Source: Streptomyces angustmyceticus
GTDB lineage: Bacteria > Actinomycetota > Actinomycetes > Streptomycetales > Streptomycetaceae
NCBI RefSeq assembly: GCF_019933235.1
Contig: NZ_CP082945.1
Coordinates: 4,030,001-4,094,000 of the forward strand
Direction of reading: 5' to 3'
Length of the DNA: 64,000 nucleotides
Shown: positions 32,974 through 41,157 of the stretch, piece by piece
Layout of the letters: every line of letters starts with the position of its first letter
Position numbering within the stretch: position 1 is the first letter of the stretch
The notes under the pieces: generated by a model
Told to the model about the DNA's origin: nothing
What the model saw: only the letters and a program-made list of their open reading frames with translations
The model's database searches: none
Program-made: the position numbers and the translations under genes

Positions 32974-34083
32974 TCAGCTGCTCGGCACCGCCTGGCTGAT
33001 GGTGATGACGCGGTCGGTGAGTTCGAGCGTCGCGGCCTGCGGGTCGCCGAAGTTCAGCACCCGGTGTCCCCGTACGACGGCCACCACCAGGTCGTCGAGC
33101 TCACGGGGAGAGCGGCCCGCCTCGCTCCTCGTCACCGGCCGTTCGTCCAGATCCAGGCCGCTGCCGTAGGTCAGCAGATCCTCCAGGACCGTGCCGACGT
33201 ACGGGCTGGCCATGGACATACCGAGCAGCCGGCCCGCGGCGCTGGAACTCGTGATGACCAGGTCGGCGCCGCTCTGCTTCAGCAGCGGCACGTTCTCGTC
33301 CTCCCGGACGGCCACCACGAGGGATGCGTGCTTGTTGAGCTGCCGCGCCGTCAGCGTGACCAGGGCCGCGGTGTCGTCGCGCTGGGTGGCCACGACGATG
33401 CGCGCGGCACGCTGCAGTTCGGCCCTGGTCAGGGTGTCGGAGCGGGTGGCGTCGCCGTGCACGCCCACGAAGCCGTCGCTGCTCGCGGCGTCCACGGCGG
33501 CCTTCTGCGGGTCGACGACGACGATCTTCTCCTGCGGGACGCCCTGACCGATCAGGGTCTCGATGGTGTGCCGGCCCTTCGTCCCGTACCCGATGACGAC
33601 GGTGTGATCTCGCATGCGGGACCTCCAACGGTGGATGCGCACCTGGTGCCGGGTGCGCGCGGTGAGCACTTCGAGCGTGGTGCCGACCAGGATGATCAGG
33701 AACAGCACGCGCAGCGGCGTGATGACCAGGATGTTGGTCAGCCGCGCGCTGTCGCTGACCGGAGTGATGTCGCCGTAGCCGGTGGTCGAGAGGGTGACCG
33801 TCGCGTAGTAGGCCGCGCTGAGGAAGTCGACGGTCTGGTGGGCGTTGTCGCGGTAGCCGCCGCGGTCCACCCAGACGATCAACGTCGTGAGGGCCAGGAC
33901 GCCGAGCGCCATCATCAGCCGCCGCAGGACCTGTTGGAGGGGCGGCGCCATGTCCTGGGCGGGCATCACGATGGAGCGGCCGGCCTCGCTGTCGTCCCTG
34001 GCCTCGGTCCGGGTGCGCGACCAGAGGGAGCGGAGGACGGCGAATCTGCCGGTCCTGCGGCGTGGTTGCTGCTCGTCGCTCAT
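32974..34083 (-). CDS. two-helix K+ channel with RCK/TrkA-N domain
   Basis: A 369-residue potassium channel subunit. Two membrane helices (about 53-72 and 120-142) flank a pore loop with the selectivity filter TVTLSTTGYGDITPV (about residue 100). A cytoplasmic RCK domain follows, with the Rossmann start TVVIGYGTKGRHTIETLI and VVDPQKAAV, then TrkA-C-like sequence to the end. Four subunits would form a ligand-gated K+ channel, as in MthK-like proteins. It converges with moeA across 116 bp. Confidence 0.93.
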   Translation of the reverse strand: MSDEQQPRRRTGRFAVLRSLWSRTRTEARDDSEAGRSIVMPAQDMAPPLQQVLRRLMMALGVLALTTLIVWVDRGGYRDNAHQTVDFLSAAYYATVTLSTTGYGDITPVSDSARLTNILVITPLRVLFLIILVGTTLEVLTARTRHQVRIHRWRSRMRDHTVVIGYGTKGRHTIETLIGQGVPQEKIVVVDPQKAAVDAASSDGFVGVHGDATRSDTLTRAELQRAARIVVATQRDDTAALVTLTARQLNKHASLVVAVREDENVPLLKQSGADLVITSSSAAGRLLGMSMASPYVGTVLEDLLTYGSGLDLDERPVTRSEAGRSPRELDDLVVAVVRGHRVLNFGDPQAATLELTDRVITISQAVPSS

Positions 34084-34562
34084 CCGGTCGGCGCTTCCGG
34101 AACGGCCGGAGCGGCGGCGGTCGGTGAAGGTGTCATGCCTCCCATGCTCCGGGATCGCGGTACCCGTGCGGGCGTGGCCGGGGCGGGAGTCGGCGGGCGG
34201 CGGCAGGACGCCGCCGTACCGGGGAAGGGGCGGGCCGTCTTCTTGATCATGGAGCGTTGATATCGGCGCCGGCGGGGCGGCCGTGGGCCGATGCCCGGGT
34301 GCTCACCCGGTGGAGTGGCAAGTCGTACCGGGAGGCGGGCACCGGTCCCGTCCGAGCGCCGGTGCCCGGCCGCCCCTACGCCGCCCCGTGGACGCCCGAG
34401 GGGTGCCCCGCCGAGGCGCCGCCGGCCGCCCGCACCGGGGCCGCCCCGGCACCGGTCCCGCGGCATCGCCGCACTTCATCCGGGGGCCGGCGGCCGACCC
34501 GGCGGTGGCCCCGGGACCCCGCACCGTCGCTCCGGACGCGGACGACGAGTAGCCTCGCGCCC
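34084..34562. other. intergenic region between K+ channel and quinone oxidoreductase genes
   Basis: 479 bp between divergent genes. A frame of 56 codons (34080-34250, minus) ends in ATGA overlap with the channel start, but has no RBS and is Pro/Ala-rich; I do not call it. TAGCCT at 34550-34555 is the likely -10 of the oxidoreductase. No RNA gene or repeat was seen. Confidence 0.5.
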
Positions 34563-35540
34563 ATGCGAGCGATCACTATCCCGGAGCCCGGTGGACCCGA
34601 AGCACTTGTCTGGGCGGATGTGCCCGATCCGCAGCCCGCCGAGGGCGAGGTCCTGATCGAGGTCGTGGCCAGCGCCGTGAACCGCGCCGACCTGCTCCAG
34701 CGCCAGGGCTTCTACGACCCGCCGCCCGGGTCCTCTCTGTACCCGGGGCTGGAGTGCGCGGGGCGGATCGTCGAGGTCGGTCCCGGCGTGCACGGCTGGG
34801 CCGTCGGCGACGAGGTGTGCGCGCTGCTGGCGGGCGGCGGCTATGCGGAGAAGGTCGCCGTCCCGGCCGGTCAGGTCCTGCCGGTGCCGAGCGGCCTGGA
34901 TCTGGTCTCGGCCGCCGCGCTGCCCGAGGTGACCTGCACGGTCTGGTCGAACGTCTTCATGATCGCGCACCTGCGGCCCGGCGAGACGGTGCTGGTCCAC
35001 GGCGGTGCCAGCGGCATCGGGACCATGGCCATCCAGCTCGCCAAGGCGGTCGGTGCGCGGGTCGCGGTCACCGCGGGCGGTCCCGACAAGCTGGCCCGCT
35101 GTGCCGAGCTGGGCGCGGACATTCTCATCGACTACCGCGAGCAGGACTTCGTCCAGGAGATCCGCAAGGCCACCGACGGCAAGGGCGCGGACGTCATCCT
35201 CGACATCATCGGCGCGAAGTACCTGCAGCGGAACATCAAGGCGCTGGCGGTCAGCGGGCGGCTGGCCATCATCGGTCTGCAGGGCGGGGTGAAGGCGGAG
35301 GTGAACCTCGCCGCGCTGATGGCGAAGCGCGCCGCGATCACCGGCGCCGGGCTGCGCGCCCGCCCGCTGAACGAGAAGGCGGCCATCGTCGCCGCCGTTC
35401 GCGAGCACGTCTGGCCGCTGATCGGCAACGGACAGGTGCGGCCGATCGTGGACCGTACGCTCCCGATGTCCGAGGCCGCCGAGGCGCACCGCGTCGTGGA
35501 CGACAGCGCGCACGTCGGCAAGGTCGTGCTGACGGTCTGA
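34563..35540 (+). CDS. zinc-free MDR-type NAD(P)H:quinone oxidoreductase
   Basis: A 325-residue medium-chain dehydrogenase/reductase of the quinone oxidoreductase group. MRAITIPEPGGPEALVWADV starts the GroES-like domain and SAVNRADLLQRQGFYDPPPG is the quinone-reductase signature. The nucleotide-binding loop is VLVHGGASGIGTMAIQLAK (about 143-161). The zinc-ligand cysteines of alcohol dehydrogenases are absent. TAGCCT lies 7 bp before the ATG, so the transcript may be leaderless. The last sense codons and the stop are duplicated in tandem just downstream (35520-35563). Confidence 0.92.
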   Translation: MRAITIPEPGGPEALVWADVPDPQPAEGEVLIEVVASAVNRADLLQRQGFYDPPPGSSLYPGLECAGRIVEVGPGVHGWAVGDEVCALLAGGGYAEKVAVPAGQVLPVPSGLDLVSAAALPEVTCTVWSNVFMIAHLRPGETVLVHGGASGIGTMAIQLAKAVGARVAVTAGGPDKLARCAELGADILIDYREQDFVQEIRKATDGKGADVILDIIGAKYLQRNIKALAVSGRLAIIGLQGGVKAEVNLAALMAKRAAITGAGLRARPLNEKAAIVAAVREHVWPLIGNGQVRPIVDRTLPMSEAAEAHRVVDDSAHVGKVVLTV

Positions 35541-35563
35541 GAAGGTCGTGCTGACGGTCTGAG
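35520..35563. repeat. 22-bp perfect tandem duplication at a stop codon
   Basis: Unit 1 (35520-35541) and unit 2 (35542-35563) are identical; each contains AAGGTCGTGCTGACGG and ends TCTGAG. Unit 1 encodes the final residues KVVLTV and the TGA of the oxidoreductase; unit 2 is an untranslated copy with a second TGA. Confidence 0.95.
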
Positions 35564-35716
35564 CAGGCCCGTCATGCCGCTTCCGTAGCCGGTGCCGTCC
35601 GGGTCCGCCCTCCCGTGTTGCGTCAGGTAACCCGCCTGATATGTCCGAGATGCCGTGAATCTCATCACATGTGACGCTGGGGTGGTCACTCGACGGCTCG
35701 GCACGGGAGGGGCACT

Positions 35717-36652
35717 GTGGTCGCTCCAGGTTTCCGTTCGCGCATTGCCACCGGTCTGTTGGTGGCCGCCGTCGTCCTGCCCGTGCCGATAGGGGCGACC
35801 TCAGCGGCGGCGGCGGACCGGCGGGCACCTTCCGACCGTCCCCCGCATTTCGTCCGCCCGGGCGATCAGCCCGAGGACGACTTCGCGCAGGAGGAAGCCG
35901 GGGCCGAGGAGTACGCCTTCGACGGTGACGGGGCCGACGACTTCGCGGGCGACCGTCGTCCGGTCGACGGCCGGGGCGGCGAAGGGCGCCGGAGGTACCA
36001 CGGGCGCCACGGTCACCCGGGCGCCCCGGCACGCTTCCCCGAGCTGCCGCCTCGCTTCTCCGGCATGCCGGAGTCCTTCCCGGACTTCCCGCACCGGCCC
36101 TCGCGCCACTTCGGCGGCCCCCGTATGCACGGACGGTGGCACCATCGCCCGCATCACCCGTTCGGCCCTGCCTTCATCGGGCCGGCCGGCCCGCCCTACC
36201 CCCTCCCGGGGTCCGACTACGGCAGCGTGGACTACCCGCGGCGCGGTCATCACGGGCCGTCCGCCGGTGCGGACTCTCCCGACGCCGACCGTGCGTACCA
36301 GCGGCCCGGTCGCCGCGCCCCGGCGCCGAAGCACCACAGGCCCTCGGCGTCCGCGGCTCCCGCCACGGGCGAGAGCCCGGCTCGCTCGTCCTCCTCGCGC
36401 CGCTTCGACGTCGCGGACCGGCTCACCCAGCACCCCTACGAGGCGCTGCCGCCGCTCCCGACCCCGGCCCCCCCGGACAAGGGCGTGCGCTCCGGGCCGG
36501 ACAGTGCGGATGGTGACGTGGTCGCCACGGCCGGTCCCTATGCCCTGGAATCCCCGGGCGCGCCGGTCGAGCGGGTCCTTCCGCTGGGCGCCGGTCTCGC
36601 GCTCACCGGCCTGGGGCTCGCCTTCTTCGCCCTGCGGCTGCGCCGGAGCTGA
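35717..36652 (+). CDS. secreted His/Pro/Arg-rich protein with C-terminal membrane anchor
   Basis: A 311-residue protein I cannot assign to a family. The GTG at 35717 follows GGGAGGGG. A signal peptide (about 1-34, ending GATSAAAA-D) is clear. The mature part is Pro/Arg/His-rich, with RYHGRHGHPGAP, MHGRWHHRPHHPFGP and RRGHHGPS. An acidic patch (EDDFAQEEAGAEEYAFDGDG) precedes it. A C-terminal hydrophobic helix (about 289-307) is followed by RLRRS, giving an LPXTG-like tail without an LPXTG motif. Surface location is likely; His clusters suggest metal binding, which is inference. Confidence 0.75.
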   Translation: MVAPGFRSRIATGLLVAAVVLPVPIGATSAAAADRRAPSDRPPHFVRPGDQPEDDFAQEEAGAEEYAFDGDGADDFAGDRRPVDGRGGEGRRRYHGRHGHPGAPARFPELPPRFSGMPESFPDFPHRPSRHFGGPRMHGRWHHRPHHPFGPAFIGPAGPPYPLPGSDYGSVDYPRRGHHGPSAGADSPDADRAYQRPGRRAPAPKHHRPSASAAPATGESPARSSSSRRFDVADRLTQHPYEALPPLPTPAPPDKGVRSGPDSADGDVVATAGPYALESPGAPVERVLPLGAGLALTGLGLAFFALRLRRS

Positions 36653-36660
36653 GGTCGCTG

Positions 36661-36674
36661 GTTTCACGTGAAAC
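36661..36674. other. parS-type site 1
   Basis: GTTTCACGTGAAAC, the exact 14-bp ParB-binding palindrome. It lies 8 bp after the stop of the secreted protein gene and pairs with site 2, 28 bp away. Confidence 0.9.
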
Positions 36675-36688
36675 GGTGGGAATCCGTC

Positions 36689-36702
36689 GTTTCACGTGAA
36701 AC
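36689..36702. other. parS-type site 2
   Basis: A second exact GTTTCACGTGAAAC, 28 bp (start to start) from site 1, flanked by CGTC/GACG so that the palindrome extends to 22 bp. Confidence 0.9.
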
Positions 36703-36789
36703 GACGGCAGCCGGGTCCGCCCAGAAGGGTGGATCACCTTCTCTCAGGGGCACCACCTTTCATAACCCCTCGTACGAGAGAATGGCGGC

Positions 36790-37353
36790 ATGGATATGCC
36801 GATGAATGAACGGTCGCAGGAGAATCCGCACGTCCTGGTCGTCGGCCCGGACGGCATGGCACTCGGCAGCACCGGCTCCGGTGGCGGGGACGACGGCGAC
36901 GAGCCTCGTGAGACCCCTGTGACGGACATGGTCGAACAGCCTGCGAAGGTCATGCGCATCGGCAGCATGATCAAGCAGTTGCTGGAAGAGGTGAAGTCCG
37001 CTCCCCTGGACGAGGCGAGCCGGGTCCGGCTGAAGGAGATCCACTCCAGCTCGGTCAAGGAGCTGGAGGACGGGCTGGCGCCCGAGCTGGTCGAGGAGCT
37101 GGAGCGGCTGTCGCTGCCGTTCACCGATGAGTCGGTGCCGACGGATGCGGAGCTGCGGATCGCCCAGGCGCAGTTGGTGGGCTGGTTGGAGGGCCTCTTC
37201 CACGGCATCCAGACCGCGCTCTTCGCGCAGCAGATGGCCGCCCGCGCACAGCTGGAGTCGATGCGGCGCGCGCTGCCGCCCGGCGCCATGCCGATGGACG
37301 GCGAGGAGGGCAAGCCCGGCCAGGGCGGCGCCCGTTCGGGGCCGTACCTCTGA
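36790..37353 (+). CDS. bpa: bacterial proteasome activator Bpa (DUF2587)
   Basis: Bpa forms a ring that docks on the 20S proteasome and opens it without ATP; the mycobacterial homologue is Rv3780. It has 187 residues. The helical core is VTDMVEQPAKVMRIGSMIKQ, LDEASRVRLKEIHSSSVKEL and QAQLVGWLEGLFHGIQTALF. The C-terminus ends GARSGPYL; a C-terminal Y-L is the proteasome-docking element of the family. The N-terminal 40 residues are Gly/Asp-rich and likely disordered. Presence of Bpa implies proteasome genes elsewhere in the genome. Confidence 0.92.
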   Translation: MDMPMNERSQENPHVLVVGPDGMALGSTGSGGGDDGDEPRETPVTDMVEQPAKVMRIGSMIKQLLEEVKSAPLDEASRVRLKEIHSSSVKELEDGLAPELVEELERLSLPFTDESVPTDAELRIAQAQLVGWLEGLFHGIQTALFAQQMAARAQLESMRRALPPGAMPMDGEEGKPGQGGARSGPYL

Positions 37354-37451
37354 CCCGTATCTCCCGCCCGGGCTTTTGCTTCTCCCCGCTGCCCCAGGAC
37401 CGTCACGGTCGAGCCGCCGCACCACCTACGGAACAGACAGACGCAGAAAGA

Positions 37452-37484
37452 AGGGGCCGGCACGCATTCCGCGTGCCGGCCCCT
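37452..37484 (-). terminator. hairpin between bpa and the convergent kinase gene
   Basis: A 14-bp perfect stem (AGGGGCCGGCACGC with its complement) has a 5-nt loop ATTCC at 37466-37470. On the minus strand it is followed by TTCTTTCT, so it terminates the kinase gene; on the plus strand it may also stop bpa. Confidence 0.85.
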
Positions 37485-37520
37485 CCGCTGTTCACGGTGG
37501 CCCGGGTGGGCCCGCTGCCG

Positions 37521-39209
37521 TCAGCCGCTACGACCGGTCGAGATCGTCAGCTCGATGGTGGTGTCCTTGCTCGGGTACCACCAGCTGACGGCGGCCGGGG
37601 TCTGATTGGTGACGGTGTTCTTGCCCCAGATCGCGCTGTCCTCCTGGCCCACGATCTTGTACTTCCAGCCGGCGGCCGCGATGCACTTCTTCACCGACTC
37701 CAGGTTCTTGAAGCGGAAGGACGGCATGAGGACCTTGCCCTTTTCGCTGAAGCTCTTGGTCGGGTTGGTGCACTCGGACGCCAGGATCGTCGCGGTCTTG
37801 TCCTCGGGCCGGACGCTCTCGGTGGGCGACGCCGACGTGGAGTCGGAGTACGCCGACGTCGGGGAGAGGTCACCGCCCTCGTCGTCGCTGGAGCCGGCGC
37901 TCAGACCGATGCCGATCGCGATCGCGGTCACCACGATCACGCCGACTATCGCCGAGACGACGATCACGGCGGTGTTGCTCTTCCGCCGGCCGGGACCGCC
38001 GGTCGACTGCATCGAGGCCGTCACGGGCGGCGGGGTGTACGCCGGCGGCTGGAAGCCACCCGAGTTGAAGGGCGCCGGACCCGGAACGGGCCCCGGAACA
38101 GGACCGGGCACGGGCCCCGGCGCGGGCGTCGGGTAGGCGTTGTTCGGCGGCGGGGGCGTCGACGGGCCGAACCCGGCCGCCTGCGTCGGCTGGTACGGCT
38201 GCTGCACGCTCGGCGGCGCCGGGGTCTGCAGGTTGCCGGAGGCGGTGGGGAACACCGCGGAGGAGACCGACGAGCCGCTGGTGCGCGCCCGCGGGCCCTC
38301 ACCGATGATCAGCGGCGTCGCGCCGGACTGCCCGGACCCGACGATCCGCAGGCACTCGTCCCGCATCGCCTCGGAGGTGGGGAAGCGCTCGTTGGGGTTC
38401 TTCTTCAGCGCACGGGCCACCAGCGCGTCCACGGCCGGCGGCAGCGAGCTGTTGATGCTCGACGGGACCGGGGGTTCTTCCTGGACGTGGGCGTAGGCGA
38501 TGGCGAGCGGGGAGTCCGCGTCGAACGGCAGCTGGCCGGTCAGCAGCTCGAAGAGCATGATGCCGACGGAGTAGAGGTCGGAGCGGGCGTCCACCCCGCG
38601 GCCGAGGGCCTGCTCGGGCGAGAGGTACTGCGGCGTGCCGACGACCATGCCGGTCTGGGTCATGGACGTCACGCCGGACTGCATGGCGCGGGCGATACCG
38701 AAGTCCATGACCTTGACGACGCCCCGCTTGTTCAGCATGACGTTTCCGGGCTTGATGTCCCGGTGGACCAGGCCCATCTCATGGCTGACCTCGAGCGCGG
38801 CCAGCACATCGGCCGTGATCTTCAAGGCTTTTTCCGTCGGCATCGCGCCATGCCGGGCGATGTCGTTGTCCAGGTCCGAGCGCAGCGGCTGGCCCGCGAC
38901 GTACTCCATGACGATGTACGGCACCATGCCGCCGTCGAGCTCGTCCTCGCCGGTGTCGTAGACCGAGACGATGTTGGTGTGCGTGAGTTTCGCCACGGAC
39001 TGGGCCTCGCGCCGGAAGCGCTCACGGAACGCCTGCTCGCGGCCGAGCTCGGTGTGCAGGGTCTTGATCGCGACCTCGCGATCCAGCACGCTGTCGTAGG
39101 CGAGGTGCACGGAGGCCATGCCGCCGGCGCCCAGAAGATCACGAAGCTGGTAACGTCCACCGCCGACCGAACGGCCCTCGATTTGGCCCTGAGCGCCGTC
39201 CTGGCTCAT
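37521..39209 (-). CDS. membrane Ser/Thr protein kinase with a C-terminal PASTA-like domain
   Basis: A Hanks-type kinase of 562 residues. Kinase motifs: LLGAGGMASVHLAYD, REVAIKTLH, VHRDIKPGNVML, VMDFGIARAM and GTPQYLSPEQALG, within about residues 15-280. A Pro/Gly-rich linker carries a PGPVPGPVPGPVPGPAP repeat. One membrane helix lies at about 411-437. The outer region ends in a PASTA-like domain (about 490-562, SFRFKNLESVKKCIAAAGWK and TVTNQTPAAVSWWYP). PASTA domains sense cell-wall fragments in PknB-like kinases; only one is present. It is divergent from a second kinase. Confidence 0.93.
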   Translation of the reverse strand: MSQDGAQGQIEGRSVGGGRYQLRDLLGAGGMASVHLAYDSVLDREVAIKTLHTELGREQAFRERFRREAQSVAKLTHTNIVSVYDTGEDELDGGMVPYIVMEYVAGQPLRSDLDNDIARHGAMPTEKALKITADVLAALEVSHEMGLVHRDIKPGNVMLNKRGVVKVMDFGIARAMQSGVTSMTQTGMVVGTPQYLSPEQALGRGVDARSDLYSVGIMLFELLTGQLPFDADSPLAIAYAHVQEEPPVPSSINSSLPPAVDALVARALKKNPNERFPTSEAMRDECLRIVGSGQSGATPLIIGEGPRARTSGSSVSSAVFPTASGNLQTPAPPSVQQPYQPTQAAGFGPSTPPPPNNAYPTPAPGPVPGPVPGPVPGPAPFNSGGFQPPAYTPPPVTASMQSTGGPGRRKSNTAVIVVSAIVGVIVVTAIAIGIGLSAGSSDDEGGDLSPTSAYSDSTSASPTESVRPEDKTATILASECTNPTKSFSEKGKVLMPSFRFKNLESVKKCIAAAGWKYKIVGQEDSAIWGKNTVTNQTPAAVSWWYPSKDTTIELTISTGRSG

Positions 39210-39522
39210 CGTTCCGCTTCCCCCTAGGCGCCATACTCGTATGTATAGCGATCAAAATCTGGAATTCCGCAGCCAAGTCTGCCCCAGGCCCCGGACACGT
39301 CAAGCCGTGTGCCCGTTCCGTGACCAGATGTGCAAGATCCCGTCACGGCCAGGGGACTTTTGTGCGTCCCATTACCCCAGGTGAGCTTGCGGCATTTCGC
39401 TTCCGCCGGGTTTGATGGCCGGTCCACGACGGACCGGCGAGTGCCGCGGAGCCTGTAGCGTGCTCTAGCGAAGACCGATGACCTTACCGCTCTCATGCGG
39501 ATCGATTCGACGGCGAGGACCG
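39210..39522. other. divergent promoter region between two kinase genes
   Basis: 313 bp with no gene. Toward the minus-strand kinase, CTATACATACGAGTAT (near 39236-39251) is AT-rich and could hold its -10. Toward the plus-strand kinase, TAGCGT with GCTCTAGCG near 39455-39470 may do so. No dyad operator is obvious. Confidence 0.45.
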
Positions 39523-41139
39523 ATGGCACCGACGCAGAGCCCCCAGGGCCCGTCCGATCCTGAGGCCACCGGCTCCAATATCCCCGACGCACCGGAGATG
39601 TGGGGCAACGGCGGGCTGGTCGGCGATGGCCGCTACCGGCTCACGCGACGGCTCGGCCGCGGTGGCATGGCGGAGGTGTTCGCCGCCGAGGACGTCCGTC
39701 TCGGCCGTACCGTCGCCGTGAAGCTGCTGCGTGCCGACCTCGCCGAGGACCCGGTCTCCAAGGCCCGGTTCACGCGGGAGGCACAGTCCGTGGCCGGGCT
39801 GAACCACCACGCGGTGGTGGCGGTGTACGACTCCGGCGAGGACCTGGTCGGCGGCAACACCGTGCCGTACATCGTGATGGAGCTGGTCGAGGGCCACACC
39901 ATCCGTGATCTGCTGCTCAACGCCGACGCCCCGCCGCCGGACCAGGCGCTGATCATCGTCTCCGGTGTGCTGGAGGCCCTGGCCTACAGCCACCAGCACG
40001 GCATCGTGCACCGTGACATCAAGCCCGCGAACGTGATCATCACGAACAGCGGCGCCGTGAAGGTCATGGACTTCGGCATCGCCCGTGCGCTGCACGGCGC
40101 CCAGTCCACCATGACCCAGACCGGCATGGTCATGGGCACCCCCCAGTACCTCTCCCCGGAGCAGGCGCTCGGCAAGACCGTCGACACCCGCTCCGACCTC
40201 TACGCCACCGGCTGCCTGCTCTACGAACTCCTCACGCTGCGGCCGCCGTTCACCGGCGAGACCCCGCTCTCGGTGGTCTACCAGCACGTGCAGGACATGC
40301 CGGTGGCGCCGTCCGGCGTCGCCGACACGGTGCCGCCGGAGCTGGACGGCCTGGTCATGCGGTCGCTGGCGAAGGACCCCGACGACCGGTTCCAGTCCGC
40401 CGAGGAGATGCGCGGCCTGGTCCAGTACTCGCTGCAGATGCTGCACGAGCAGGGCGGTCACACCGGCACCTGGAGCACCGGACCGGTCGCGATGCACGAG
40501 GGCGGTCACCACACCTCCTCGCTCGGTGCCGCGGCCACCACCGCGCTGCCGCACCCCGACGCCGGACGCACCACGGCGCAGCCGATCCTGACCCCCGGCA
40601 TGCGGGACGACGACGGCGGCTTCGAGGGCGGCCCCCGGCCGGCCAGGGGCGGCCGGGGCAAGGTCTGGCTGATCGCGGCGCTCGCGGTGATCGCCATCGC
40701 CGTGGGTGTGGCCTTCGCGCTGCAGAACACCGGTGGCCAGGACAAGAAGCAGCACACCCCCACCACGCAGTCGCCGAAGCCGACCAAGGACGACAAGGCG
40801 AGCGAGGAGCCGAGCCAGGAGCCGAGCACGCCGGAGACCGACCCCGGCGGCACCGGCGGTGACGGCAGCACGTACAGCCAGCCGCCCAGCGAGCAGCCCA
40901 GCACGCCGGAGACCTCGCAGCCGCCGTCGTCCCAGCCGCCGACGTCGGAGCCGCCGACGTCCGAGCCGCCCACCGACACCGGCGGGACGTCCGACGGCGG
41001 CCCCACGGACGGGGGCACCGCCGACGGTGGCACCGACAACGGCGGCACCGACAACGGCGGGGCGAGCGCCGGTACGGACGGCGGGCCCGCCGCGGGCGGC
41101 ACGGACGCCGGCACCACCACGCTCGGGGCGAACGGCTGA
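39523..41139 (+). CDS. membrane Ser/Thr protein kinase with a Gly/Thr-rich outer tail
   Basis: A Hanks-type kinase of 538 residues from the ATG at 39523 (GAGGA 5 bp upstream). Motifs: LGRGGMAEVFAAED, RTVAVKLLR, VHRDIKPANVII, VMDFGIARAL and GTPQYLSPEQALG in about residues 35-295. One membrane helix lies near 380-402. The external part has no PASTA domain; it is a Ser/Pro/Thr-rich stretch with PPTSEPPTSEPP, followed by GGTDNGGTDNGG-type repeats. Its kinase domain closely resembles that of the divergent kinase, so the two probably arose by duplication and then lost or changed the sensor part. Confidence 0.93.
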   Translation: MAPTQSPQGPSDPEATGSNIPDAPEMWGNGGLVGDGRYRLTRRLGRGGMAEVFAAEDVRLGRTVAVKLLRADLAEDPVSKARFTREAQSVAGLNHHAVVAVYDSGEDLVGGNTVPYIVMELVEGHTIRDLLLNADAPPPDQALIIVSGVLEALAYSHQHGIVHRDIKPANVIITNSGAVKVMDFGIARALHGAQSTMTQTGMVMGTPQYLSPEQALGKTVDTRSDLYATGCLLYELLTLRPPFTGETPLSVVYQHVQDMPVAPSGVADTVPPELDGLVMRSLAKDPDDRFQSAEEMRGLVQYSLQMLHEQGGHTGTWSTGPVAMHEGGHHTSSLGAAATTALPHPDAGRTTAQPILTPGMRDDDGGFEGGPRPARGGRGKVWLIAALAVIAIAVGVAFALQNTGGQDKKQHTPTTQSPKPTKDDKASEEPSQEPSTPETDPGGTGGDGSTYSQPPSEQPSTPETSQPPSSQPPTSEPPTSEPPTDTGGTSDGGPTDGGTADGGTDNGGTDNGGASAGTDGGPAAGGTDAGTTTLGANG

Positions 41140-41157
41140 CCTGCGCGCCGCCCGCGT

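Noticed and set aside
34080..34250. 56-codon minus-strand frame (starts MIKKTARPFPG) whose stop overlaps the K+ channel start as ATGA
   Set aside because: No RBS, Pro/Ala-rich composition as expected of random GC-rich DNA, and no family resemblance. Ribosome profiling would decide.
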